NCBI GenBank assembly: GCA_025054515.1
Contig: JANWZT010000033.1
Coordinates: 1-10,981 of the forward strand
From: Candidatus Caldarchaeum sp.
GTDB taxonomy: Archaea; Thermoproteota; Nitrososphaeria_A; Caldarchaeales; Caldarchaeaceae
Direction: 5' to 3'
DNA: 10,981 bases
In this document: piece after piece, positions 1 through 6,859 of the stretch
Numbering within the stretch: position 1 is the first letter of the stretch
How the letters are laid out: every line of letters starts with the position of its first letter
The notes under the pieces: generated by a model
What the model saw: the letters and a program-made list of their open reading frames with translations, nothing else
Told to the model about the DNA's origin: nothing
Databases searched by the model: none
Made by a program: the position numbers and the translations under genes

Positions 1-471
1 AAGATAGAGCTTAGGAATTTCGGGGGCTCGCAGGTGGAAATTCCCTTCCATCCTTCGGCTGATTTAGGGAAGAGAACTTTAACCGTACGCGACAGGGTTT
101 ACATATCTCGTCAGGACGCCGAACGGCTTCGTCCAGGAGCACAATTCAGATGCAAGCTTTTCGCCAACATAAAAATCGTTGAAAGAACTGCGGAGGGATT
201 TGTCGGGGAGGTGGTTCCGGGGCCTCCGCCGAAGGATGGGATGATCGTCCAGTGGGTTGGGGATGATTTCGTCGAATGCAAGGTTTTGCGCTACGGCGAG
301 TTGTTAAACGAAGACGGGTCGATCAACCGAGAAAGCCTATGGACAGAGGAGGGCTTCTGTGAAAAATCCGTCGAGCAAGTGAGCTACGATGAGGTGGTTC
401 AGTTCGAAAGGTATGGGTTTGTGCGGCGCGACAGCTCCGACAGCATTATTTTTGTCTACTGCCACGAGTAG
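1..471 (+). CDS. gltX: Glutamyl-tRNA synthetase, C-terminal part (5' end outside window)
   Basis: This is the last 156 codons of a class I glutamyl-tRNA synthetase, which attaches glutamate to tRNA(Glu) in the cytoplasm. Frame 1 is open from base 1 to the TAG at 469-471, so the GTG at 34 is an internal valine and not a start. What is visible is the beta-barrel anticodon-binding domain typical of archaeal and eukaryotic GluRS. Recognisable stretches are EIPFHPSADLGKR, then RVYISRQDAERLRPG, then IVQWVGDD, and the terminal block VQFERYGFVRRDS followed by FVYCHE. The catalytic Rossmann domain with HIGH/KMSKS-type motifs lies upstream of the window. The last 26 bases overlap the 3' end of the convergent IPP isomerase gene. 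From memory, gltX lies near the mevalonate gene cluster in several archaea, so the neighbourhood may be ancestral even though the orientation here is convergent. Confidence 0.9.
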   Translation, partial: KIELRNFGGSQVEIPFHPSADLGKRTLTVRDRVYISRQDAERLRPGAQFRCKLFANIKIVERTAEGFVGEVVPGPPPKDGMIVQWVGDDFVECKVLRYGELLNEDGSINRESLWTEEGFCEKSVEQVSYDEVVQFERYGFVRRDSSDSIIFVYCHE

Positions 472-1522
472 CTCTCTGGCTGATCCATTCTTTTAGAGGG
501 CCCAACACAACTTTTGGGGCGTGCTTCAGTTCGCCGACGTTTTTTGACCCTGTTAAAAACATAGCCGTCCGCAACTGGGCCGAAAGCGCGTTTAAGACCT
601 TGAGAACTTCGTCGGCTGACTTGGTTGCCGGCTCGAGAAAGGGCCTCGCCAACCCAGTCATCGAAGCACCCAGGGCTAGAGCTTTGGCCGAATCAAGACC
701 GGTTCTAAGCCCGCCCGAAGCAATCACAGGCCTTGATGTGGCGTCGACGGCTTCGACGACAGCGGCCGCTGTCGGAATCCCCCATTCGAGAAAAACTTCC
801 GCCAAGGATTTTTTCTCACTCGCTCCCACTTCATCCGCCCTCATCATTTCGATAAGAGTCCAATTCGTTCCACCTGAGCCGGCTACGTCGAACGCGTCGA
901 CCCCTGCTTCGGAAGCTGTCTCAACCACCTCCCTTGAAAGGCCACAGCCAATTTCCTTCAAAATTATGGGAACGGCTATTTCCTCCTTCAGTCTTCTTAG
1001 GACCGTGTAGAAGTTGCGGAACCGAGCTTTTCCGTCGGGTTGGACTATTTCCTGAAGCGGGTTTAGATGTATCGCTAACGCGTCTGCGTCTATCATCTTG
1101 ACGGCCTTCTGAGCGAACGCGACCCCGTTTTCAATCAGCTGCGCCGCTCCGATGTTGCCGATCAGGAACGCGTCTGGACCGTGGTCTCTCGCCGTTCGAA
1201 ACGTTTGAGCGGTTTCGGGCTTGACGATTCCAGCCCTTTGACTGCCTACTCCCATCGGTATTTTAAAACGGGCGGCGGCCTCTCCGAGCGAAGCGTTGAT
1301 TTTCTCGGCGAGAGACGTTCCTCCCGTCATCGACTCTATTACAAAAGGATGGCTGAACCTTCGCCCAAGAAATTCCACCTCTGTGTCGACGTCTTCCGGG
1401 TCGACTTCCGGTGCGGCGACGTGAACCAGCTCAACATATTCCAGCCAAGTCGTTTTCTTGTAGGATACGTCTCTTTCGAGGCTTAATTTGATGTGGTCTG
1501 TTTTGCGAGCTTCTATCCCCAC
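446..1522 (-). CDS. fni: Isopentenyl-diphosphate delta-isomerase, type 2 (FMN-dependent)
   Basis: The 358-residue product interconverts IPP and DMAPP, the last step before prenyl chain building; type 2 enzymes need reduced FMN and Mg2+ and are cytoplasmic. Family signatures are all present: TDHIKL near residue 8, MTGG at 65-68, GSQR at 93-96, HLNPLQE at 152-158 (the Gln-Glu pair thought to act in catalysis and metal binding), the FMN-phosphate segment GSGGTNW at 215-221 and ASGGLRTG at 268-275. Length is normal for the family. The start is GTG at 1522-1520, one base after the TGA of the kinase gene, preceded by GGTGG at 1533-1529 with 6-base spacing; no ATG alternative exists near the N-terminus. 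It is the last gene of the minus-strand operon, and its 3' end runs 26 bases into convergent gltX. The alternative symbol idi2 is also used. Confidence 0.95.
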   Translation of the reverse strand: MGIEARKTDHIKLSLERDVSYKKTTWLEYVELVHVAAPEVDPEDVDTEVEFLGRRFSHPFVIESMTGGTSLAEKINASLGEAAARFKIPMGVGSQRAGIVKPETAQTFRTARDHGPDAFLIGNIGAAQLIENGVAFAQKAVKMIDADALAIHLNPLQEIVQPDGKARFRNFYTVLRRLKEEIAVPIILKEIGCGLSREVVETASEAGVDAFDVAGSGGTNWTLIEMMRADEVGASEKKSLAEVFLEWGIPTAAAVVEAVDATSRPVIASGGLRTGLDSAKALALGASMTGLARPFLEPATKSADEVLKVLNALSAQLRTAMFLTGSKNVGELKHAPKVVLGPLKEWISQRATRGSRQK

Positions 1523-1523
1523 G

Positions 1524-2321
1524 TCAAGCCACCAAAGTCGTTCCCGTCGTCGGCCTGCCTTTTATGGCCGACTCTATACGCCCTTCAACAAGGCCGTTGA
1601 CAATCGAAACCTTCACCCCAGCTCTGACGGCTTCGAAGGCCGTTTCCACCTTGTTGAACATCCCTCCCGTCACGTCATCGCCCTCAACTTCGCCGTAGTA
1701 TAGGGTGGTGTGTTTGCGGTACTCGAGTTTTTCGATAAGTCGTTTCTCTTTCGTGTAGCGGTCGATTTCATAGACGCCGTCGACGTCCGTCGCATAAACT
1801 ATCCGGGAAGCTTTGAGCGATTTGGCGAGGTGGATGGCTATTTGGTCTCCCGATAAGACGGTGAATTTGAGTTCTCTGTCGAAAACAGCGTCGCCGCACG
1901 TTACGGGGATGATGCCGAGGTCGAGGGCTGAGAAAAGCATGTTAAGATGAGCTGTTTCGATAACGCCTTTTCGTGTTATGAATAGGTTTGAAGCGGGCAT
2001 GCCGACGGAGCCGATTCCAGCTTCGATGAGAGAGTCGACCACCAATCTATTGAGCTCCTTCACCTGCTGAAGTGTTTTGACAAACCCTTCGAGCTGTCTC
2101 TGCTCCCTAAATCCCTCGTCTATCCGGTATTTTCTGGCGAGCGGATGTCCGTAGGAACCTGCTCCATGAATGATGATTAACGGCGTCGGCCAGCATCGCG
2201 CGACTTCCCGTGCAATTCTTTCCATGACGTCGGCCCTAAAGATTTTGTCCATCTTTTTTTCCGTTATCACTGACCCACCTATCTTGAGAACCACAAGACC
2301 CGTCAAGCTATTCACCGACAC
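1524..2321 (-). CDS. ipk: Isopentenyl phosphate kinase (amino acid kinase fold)
   Basis: This 265-residue kinase of the amino acid kinase superfamily phosphorylates isopentenyl phosphate with ATP to give IPP, the step that defines the archaeal branch of the mevalonate pathway. Visible motifs are VLKIGGSVIT at residues 11-20, which forms the phosphate-binding loop, and IIIHGAGSYGH at 49-59. In the latter, His59 matches the substrate-phosphate-binding, catalytic histidine described for the Methanocaldococcus enzyme. SGDQIAIHLAK lies in the middle and TGGM is at 218-221. The His and the GAGSYGH block separate it from glutamate-5-kinase and UMP kinase. The start is GTG at 2321-2319, preceded by AGGATG at 2332-2327; a second in-frame GTG at 2315 would shorten it by two residues. 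The gene overlaps the mevalonate kinase 3' end by 14 bases and ends one base before the isomerase start, indicating translational coupling. Confidence 0.93.
   Translation of the reverse strand: MSVNSLTGLVVLKIGGSVITEKKMDKIFRADVMERIAREVARCWPTPLIIIHGAGSYGHPLARKYRIDEGFREQRQLEGFVKTLQQVKELNRLVVDSLIEAGIGSVGMPASNLFITRKGVIETAHLNMLFSALDLGIIPVTCGDAVFDRELKFTVLSGDQIAIHLAKSLKASRIVYATDVDGVYEIDRYTKEKRLIEKLEYRKHTTLYYGEVEGDDVTGGMFNKVETAFEAVRAGVKVSIVNGLVEGRIESAIKGRPTTGTTLVA
1529..1533 (-). promoter_or_regulatory. Shine-Dalgarno deciding the GTG start of IPP isomerase
   Basis: GGTGG on the minus strand is 6 bases upstream of the GTG at 1522 and lies within the 3' end of ipk. It supports the non-ATG start directly behind the kinase stop codon. 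Confidence 0.6.
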
Positions 2322-3264
2322 CCCTGCATCCTGTTTGACTCAGCCAAACATGAGGATATATCTTCGACATTTCACCCGCAATCCGTTCGATGTTTTCGCC
2401 CGCGACCGCTATGACGCATCCTCCTCCACCGGCGCCGGTCAGCTTCGAGCCATAAACCCCGAGCCCCGCCAAAACCTCTATTATTTTCTCAACCGACTCA
2501 TTCGATAGCCCGAGCGCCCTCATCAGGAGATGGTTCATCGTGAATAGCTTTCCAATTTTTTCGACGTCGTACTTCTGGATGGCTGAAAAGGCCTCCCTAT
2601 AAATAATGGAATAGATTTTCGTTAATTCGCCAAAGAGACGCGGTTTATCCCGGGCCAGCTGCTGCACATGGTTCACCATTTTCGAAGTCTTTCTCTTCTT
2701 TCCCGAGAAAACTATGAGCACTTTAGGGTTTGCAGGCGTCGCAAGATGCATGTATTTGCCGGGCCCGTGGTAGATTATTGTTCCGCCGACGGCGGCGATG
2801 GTCGGGTCTATTCCCGAAGGCCTTCCGTGAAACTCTGTTTCGGCCTTCATCGCGTACTGGATTATTTTGTCTATGGTCAGCTCGAGTCCATGAAGGTCTG
2901 AAAAAGCTTTGACGAGGGCCACGGCGACGGCTGCGGAAGAGCCGAGGCCCGCCGCCCCCATAATTTCCGAATCAATTTCAGCCCTCCCTACGCATTTAAT
3001 TCCGTGATCTCTGCAGACAGCGTTTACCATATCGTAAAGAGCTTGAAACGGTGAATGTTTTGCGCCCACGGGCTGCCCGTTCAAGCTCCAAGCTGAGCAA
3101 ACTTGACCGGAAACGATGACAAACCGGTTTTCGACCGAGTTGGTCAACCTGATTTTCACACGTTTGTCTATGGCGGTGACGATGGCCGGAAACCCGGAAA
3201 CGACAAAATGCTCTCCAAAAAGTATGACCTTGCCGGGTGCGGAAGCTGTCGCCGATTCCTTCAT
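2308..3264 (-). CDS. mvk: Mevalonate kinase (GHMP family)
   Basis: The 318-residue product phosphorylates mevalonate to mevalonate 5-phosphate using ATP. The three GHMP motifs are intact: ASAPGKVILFGEH at residues 7-19, the ATP-binding glycine/serine loop GAAGLGSSAA at 103-112, and KLTGAGGGGC at 274-283. Asp153 in RPSGID is the expected catalytic-base position, and Glu18-His19 match mevalonate kinase rather than galactokinase. Length is typical for archaeal mevalonate kinases. The ATG at 3264-3262 overlaps the TGA of the upstream MEMO gene as ATGA. The next enzymes of the archaeal route, a phosphomevalonate dehydratase and a prenyl-type decarboxylase giving isopentenyl phosphate, are not in this window and must lie elsewhere. 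No phosphomevalonate kinase or diphosphomevalonate decarboxylase gene is seen here. Confidence 0.95.
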   Translation of the reverse strand: MKESATASAPGKVILFGEHFVVSGFPAIVTAIDKRVKIRLTNSVENRFVIVSGQVCSAWSLNGQPVGAKHSPFQALYDMVNAVCRDHGIKCVGRAEIDSEIMGAAGLGSSAAVAVALVKAFSDLHGLELTIDKIIQYAMKAETEFHGRPSGIDPTIAAVGGTIIYHGPGKYMHLATPANPKVLIVFSGKKRKTSKMVNHVQQLARDKPRLFGELTKIYSIIYREAFSAIQKYDVEKIGKLFTMNHLLMRALGLSNESVEKIIEVLAGLGVYGSKLTGAGGGGCVIAVAGENIERIAGEMSKIYPHVWLSQTGCRGVGE

Positions 3265-4112
3265 GTCTTCTCGATCTCGATCAGGCAGGAAGCGTATCCA
3301 ACGACTGATTCATAGTCTCCTCCGGTTTCACCGCTCGTTGACTGCTTTAAGACGACGGCTTTTTCCGCACCCAATTTCTTGGCGGCAGTAAGGACCGCAG
3401 CGACCGCTCCATACCCACACATGGTGATGCCGTGTTTCTCCAACATCCTGTACATTCCTTCGACATCCAACTCGGCTATCCGCTGAAGTGCGAGCCGGTC
3501 TTTCGCTATTACTTTGTCATGAGGCTCGTAATGCGTGAAATCAGTCGAAGCAACCAAAAGTATGTTTCGTCCTTTGACCACTTCCGCGACTGCTTCGCCT
3601 ATTTCAACGCATGTTTCGAGACTTTGGTCGTTGATGCATATCGGAACAAAAAGAAAGTCACCGTAAACATACTGTAGAAAAGGAAGCTGCACCTCGATTG
3701 AATGTTCACGGCTGTGGCTTCCTTCGTCAAGGAAGAAAAATTCTCTCTTCTGAGCAATTTCTCCGGCGAGTTTTTCGTCAATTTTGACGTCGCCGAGCGG
3801 GGTCGACCAAAAACCGCCTGGATATATGGATACTATCGTGCCGATTCCGTAGTGGTTTGGGCCGAGAACCACGACGGATTCGGGGAAAGAATAATTATCC
3901 AGTTGAAGGTAGGCATAGGCCGCGACTGGACCCGAATACATCAGCCCGGCGTGCGGACAGATGAGGGCCGGAACCCTCTTTTCACCCCATCGTCTCCGAG
4001 GAAGCTGGCCTGGACCGGTGGGCGCTAGGAAGCATCCTTCGACCTGTTTCAAAAGCTCTTTTTTCGAACCTTCGTAGAAAAGGCCGGCGACCGCTGGCTT
4101 TCTCCTCTGCAT
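3261..4112 (-). CDS. MEMO-family protein (AmmeMemoRadiSam system B-type)
   Basis: This 283-residue protein belongs to the MEMO1/YjdA-type family, which has the fold of class III non-heme-iron dioxygenases (LigB-like). The conserved pocket residues are visible: PHAG with His54, GPNHYG with His87, REHSIEVQLPFLQ at 135-147, STDFTHY with His194, and the cysteine of MCGYG at Cys232. These correspond to the His/His/His/Cys set reported to bind copper in human MEMO1. The biochemical role in archaea is not established. It recurs next to mevalonate kinase in many archaeal genomes, which suggests a link to isoprenoid metabolism. The ATG at 4112-4110 overlaps the amidohydrolase stop by one base (TAATG) and has a strong GAGGTG Shine-Dalgarno at 4125-4120, 7 bases upstream. 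The 3' end overlaps mvk by 4 bases. Confidence 0.92.
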   Translation of the reverse strand: MQRRKPAVAGLFYEGSKKELLKQVEGCFLAPTGPGQLPRRRWGEKRVPALICPHAGLMYSGPVAAYAYLQLDNYSFPESVVVLGPNHYGIGTIVSIYPGGFWSTPLGDVKIDEKLAGEIAQKREFFFLDEGSHSREHSIEVQLPFLQYVYGDFLFVPICINDQSLETCVEIGEAVAEVVKGRNILLVASTDFTHYEPHDKVIAKDRLALQRIAELDVEGMYRMLEKHGITMCGYGAVAAVLTAAKKLGAEKAVVLKQSTSGETGGDYESVVGYASCLIEIEKT

Positions 4113-5500
4113 TATGCAACACCTCGGCTGCGGAAAAGATAACGGCCACGGCCTCTTTCTCCCATGAAGACACCTTTTTCCGCGATCAGCTCGCCTCTTG
4201 AAAAAGTGGCGACTATGTTGCAGTTGACTTCCAAGTCTTCGTAGATTGAATGGTCGATGTTGCTGTGGAGGTTTTCCTTCGTTAACCGGGTCTTCCGCAT
4301 CGGGTCGAGGATGTAAAAGTCGGCGTCGCTTCCGACGGCTATTTGTCCTTTCGCTGGATAGAGTCCGTAGACGCGGGCTGGGTTCAGCGAAGTCACTTCC
4401 ACGAACCTGCGGAAAGTCATTCCCCGTTTCAAAACGCCTTCCGAAAACAATATCATCGGGATCACTTCAGTTCCCGCGACTCCGCCGGGAACCTCTGTAA
4501 ACCTCTTCGGCGAAAGCTTCCGAACCGAGTCGAAGCAAGCGTGGTCGCTTCCGACCACGGAAAAACAGCCATCCAAAAGGCCTTTCCACAATGCCTGACG
4601 GTCGGATTCTTTCTTCAAAGGAGGCGACATGATGAATTTCGCACCGTCGGGCCTTCTGTAGACTTCTTCGTTGAAAATCAAATAATGTGGACAAGTCTCC
4701 CCATGTATTTTGACTCCTTTCGACCGGTGGTCGACGATTTTCTCCAAGCCCGCTGCGGATGATACGTGGACGATGAGTATTTCTGCGCCCGTGACGGATG
4801 CGAGAAGACCGACCCTTTGAATCGCTTCGGCTTCCACAAAATCGGGCCGGCTCCATGAATGATAAATCGGCTCGGTCTTCCCCTCTTCGACGAAGGAATC
4901 GACCAAGCTGTTTATGATGTATTCGTTTTCCGCATGAACCAACACCAAAACATTCCATTTCTTACAGAGCTGCATCAGCTTGAAGATTTTTCCGTCATCG
5001 AGCATCAGCCCCCTCTTGCTGTAGGCCGTGAAAATTTTCACGCTGGCGACTCCTTCAGAACGGAATAACGTTTCAAGGTTCTTCACCACCTCTTCGTTGA
5101 AGTTTGTCACACTCATGTGGAGCCCATAGTCAATGACAACGTTCGGTTCCGCCTCTGCCCTGCGTCTTCTGAAATCTTCGACATAGTTTAAGGACTCGGG
5201 AGTTACAAAGTCGATGATGGTGGTTACTCCTCCGCATGCAGCTGCCACGGTGCCGGTGTAGAAATCGTCGGCGGTGTAGACGTCGTCGAAATACTTGAGC
5301 TTGAAATGTACATGGCCGTCGATGGCTCCGGGGAAAACATACCTTCCTTCCGCGTCGTAGGTCCGTTCTGCAGAATCTTCGATGGATTTCGCGATTCTGA
5401 CGATTTTTCCCTCATCGACACCTATTTCCGCGGAATACACGCCTTCCGACGTGACGATTTTAGCGTTCTGGACGACTAAATCGAGCGGGCCGCTCAACAT
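4112..5500 (-). CDS. Cyclic amidohydrolase, dihydropyrimidinase/D-hydantoinase family
   Basis: This 462-residue cytoplasmic enzyme has a metal-dependent TIM barrel of the kind that hydrolyses cyclic amide bonds (dihydropyrimidines, hydantoins, allantoin). The complete di-metal site can be read: HVH at residues 63-65, the to-be-carboxylated Lys155 in SVKIF, His189 in VHAEN, His245 in IVHVSS, and Asp319 in GSDH. Tyr160 sits where the substrate-gating Tyr of dihydropyrimidinases occurs, and GETCPHYL (267-274) and MSPPLK (291-296) match the dihydropyrimidinase/hydantoinase branch better than PyrC dihydroorotases. The substrate remains undecided; allantoinase is a close alternative. The start is ATG at 5500 with no Shine-Dalgarno and a TATA-like box about 24 bases upstream, fitting a leaderless mRNA. 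It heads the minus-strand operon, shares one base with the MEMO gene, and is divergent from the molybdenum-hydroxylase FAD subunit. Confidence 0.9.
   Translation of the reverse strand: MLSGPLDLVVQNAKIVTSEGVYSAEIGVDEGKIVRIAKSIEDSAERTYDAEGRYVFPGAIDGHVHFKLKYFDDVYTADDFYTGTVAAACGGVTTIIDFVTPESLNYVEDFRRRRAEAEPNVVIDYGLHMSVTNFNEEVVKNLETLFRSEGVASVKIFTAYSKRGLMLDDGKIFKLMQLCKKWNVLVLVHAENEYIINSLVDSFVEEGKTEPIYHSWSRPDFVEAEAIQRVGLLASVTGAEILIVHVSSAAGLEKIVDHRSKGVKIHGETCPHYLIFNEEVYRRPDGAKFIMSPPLKKESDRQALWKGLLDGCFSVVGSDHACFDSVRKLSPKRFTEVPGGVAGTEVIPMILFSEGVLKRGMTFRRFVEVTSLNPARVYGLYPAKGQIAVGSDADFYILDPMRKTRLTKENLHSNIDHSIYEDLEVNCNIVATFSRGELIAEKGVFMGERGRGRYLFRSRGVA
4120..4125 (-). promoter_or_regulatory. Shine-Dalgarno of the MEMO-family gene
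   Basis: GAGGTG read on the minus strand lies 7 bases before the ATG at 4112, inside the last codons of the amidohydrolase gene. It is one of the better ribosome binding sites in the window. Combined with the TAATG junction it argues for reinitiation of translation from the amidohydrolase into MEMO. Confidence 0.7.
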
Positions 5501-5519
5501 ACAAAGATAAAAACACGTG

Positions 5520-5526
5520 AATATAA
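5520..5526 (-). promoter_or_regulatory. TATA-like box for the amidohydrolase-isoprenoid operon
   Basis: TTATATT on the minus strand is centred about 23 bases upstream of the amidohydrolase ATG at 5500, close to the roughly 24-27 base distance expected between an archaeal TATA box and a transcript starting at the initiation codon. It lies at the extreme 5' end of the divergent FAD-subunit gene, immediately before its preferred ATG (5529). No Shine-Dalgarno precedes 5500, which also points to a leaderless transcript. Confidence 0.45.
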
Positions 5527-5528
5527 CG

Positions 5529-6401
5529 ATGTATGATTTGAAGGCCGTTCCTTCTTTTGACGTTTACGTCCCATCGACAATAAAAGAGCTGTTGGAAATT
5601 CTCCGGGAAAAACATCCTAACGCGGTCATCTATGCTGGAGGGACGGATTTGATGCCTATGATGAAACGCGGCAAAATAAGGCCGGAGGCCGTTGTTGACA
5701 TAACTGGCTTAACTGAGTTGAGTTACGTAAAGGCTGATAACGGCGTCTACCGCGTTGGGGGATTAACCACCATCCAAGATTTCGCCACCTCGCCCTTGAT
5801 TCCAGAAAAATATTTTTCTATCAAATGGCTGACAAAATATTTTGGGGCAGAAACCACTCGGAACATGGCTACGGTGGGCGGCAACGTCGTGTCGGGTGGA
5901 GAAAGGGATGTGCCAGCGATATTGACCTCACTTGACGGCCATGTCAAAATCGTGGGCCCGCAAGGGGAGAGGCTTGATGCACCTCTGGAACTGAAATTGG
6001 GGCATGGCGAAATCGTTACCGAGCTCGTGTTTCCGGATTGGGGGCTCGGGAGCGTTTCATGGTTCAGCAAATTCGAAAAGCGGGCTTCGAACGGCATAGG
6101 CGTCGTCACCGCGGCGGTTTCCCTCAAATGTGACGACGACCGGGTGGAGAAGGCGAGGATAGTTTTGAACAGGGTTCAAGGAAAGACCATGGGCCGTCTT
6201 ACCGGTCTTGAGGAGGAGCTGGTTGACCGGCGGCTCAGCTCATTTTATCTGAGAGACTTGGTTGAAAGGCACGTAGCATCTATCAAGCCGGCTGGCGATT
6301 TCCGGGCATCTGGCGAATTCCGGAAACACGTCTCTAAGGTTTTGATAGTCAGAGGGCTGGAGTTTTGCATGAAATACTTGACGGGGGCGGTGTCGAAGTG
6401 A
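5529..6401 (+). CDS. Molybdenum hydroxylase FAD-binding subunit (CoxM type)
   Basis: This is the medium, FAD-binding subunit of a molybdenum hydroxylase (xanthine dehydrogenase/CO dehydrogenase/aldehyde oxidoreductase superfamily). It passes electrons from the 2Fe-2S subunit to the final acceptor. From ATG 5529 the product is 290 residues, normal for CoxM. The two FAD pyrophosphate-binding motifs of this vanillyl-alcohol-oxidase-type fold appear as AGGTDL at residues 36-41 and TVGGN at 115-119. The C-terminal CoxM domain follows from about residue 175. An upstream in-frame GTG at 5517 would add four residues; I prefer ATG 5529 because GTGA at 5517-5520 can act as its Shine-Dalgarno and the alignable part begins at VPSFDVY. 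The gene overlaps the 2Fe-2S gene by 4 bases (GTGA), so the two are co-translated. Confidence 0.88.
   Translation: MYDLKAVPSFDVYVPSTIKELLEILREKHPNAVIYAGGTDLMPMMKRGKIRPEAVVDITGLTELSYVKADNGVYRVGGLTTIQDFATSPLIPEKYFSIKWLTKYFGAETTRNMATVGGNVVSGGERDVPAILTSLDGHVKIVGPQGERLDAPLELKLGHGEIVTELVFPDWGLGSVSWFSKFEKRASNGIGVVTAAVSLKCDDDRVEKARIVLNRVQGKTMGRLTGLEEELVDRRLSSFYLRDLVERHVASIKPAGDFRASGEFRKHVSKVLIVRGLEFCMKYLTGAVSK
6387..6392 (+). promoter_or_regulatory. Shine-Dalgarno deciding the GTG start of the 2Fe-2S subunit
   Basis: GCGGTG lies 5 bases before GTG 6398 and 11 bases before the next in-frame ATG at 6404. The spacing favours GTG 6398, which also gives the common 4-base GTGA overlap with the preceding stop codon. 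Confidence 0.5.
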
Positions 6402-6859
6402 AGATGAAGTTTGTTCTTAACGGCCGGGCTGTTTCGGCTGAATTGAAGGGGAATGAAAGGCTGATGGATTTGCTGTGGAAGCTTGGAATTCGGAGTGTAA
6501 AAGAGGGATGTAGCACGGGCGACTGCGGCACTTGTAACGTGCTGGTTGACGGTAGGCTTGTCAACTCCTGCATGATGCTCGCCGTTCAAGCCCGCAACAA
6601 GTCCGTCGTCACCGTCGAAGGGATTTCGCAAAACGAGGAGCTACATCCGATTCAAGAGGCCCTCATCGAATACACGGCGTCGCAGTGCGGCTACTGCATA
6701 CCCGGCATCGTCGTAACAGCCAAATACATACTGGAAAAATATCCTCAGGCCGATGAAAACATGGTCAGACAGATTTTGATAGCGAACATTTGCAGATGCG
6801 GGGGCTACACCCGGATAGTCGAGGCCATAAAATCAGTTATTGAGTCCTCAAGACGATAG
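6398..6859 (+). CDS. Molybdenum hydroxylase 2Fe-2S subunit (CoxS type)
   Basis: This is the small, 153-residue electron-transfer subunit, carrying two 2Fe-2S clusters between the molybdenum cofactor and FAD. The N-terminal plant-ferredoxin-like domain has Cys38, Cys43, Cys46 and Cys58 (EGCSTGDCGTCNVLVDG, then NSC). The C-terminal four-helix domain has Cys97 and Cys100 in SQCGYCIPG and Cys132 and Cys134 in ICRCGGY, so all eight ligands are intact. Two positions around the last pair differ from the usual GNxCRCTGY: Ala for Gly and Gly for Thr. The longer reading frame begins at TTG 6365 but its extra residues do not resemble the family, so I start at GTG 6398. The gene is in an operon with the FAD subunit and overlaps the convergent large-subunit gene by 23 bases. 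Confidence 0.92.
   Translation: MKMKFVLNGRAVSAELKGNERLMDLLWKLGIRSVKEGCSTGDCGTCNVLVDGRLVNSCMMLAVQARNKSVVTVEGISQNEELHPIQEALIEYTASQCGYCIPGIVVTAKYILEKYPQADENMVRQILIANICRCGGYTRIVEAIKSVIESSRR

Noticed and set aside
34..471. A complete 145-residue gene starting at GTG 34
   Set aside because: The frame is open upstream to base 1 and the whole stretch matches the interior of the GluRS anticodon-binding domain, so 34 is an internal valine codon.
4467..4958. 163-codon minus-strand reading frame inside the amidohydrolase
   Set aside because: It is a frame-shifted reading of the same strand; the amidohydrolase frame carries all metal-binding motifs without interruption, so there is no frameshift and no second gene.
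4112..5500. PyrC dihydroorotase of pyrimidine biosynthesis
   Set aside because: The length, the GETCPHYL and MSPPLK segments and the Tyr160 gate resemble dihydropyrimidinase/hydantoinase more, and no other pyr genes are adjacent. Not fully excluded for allantoinase.
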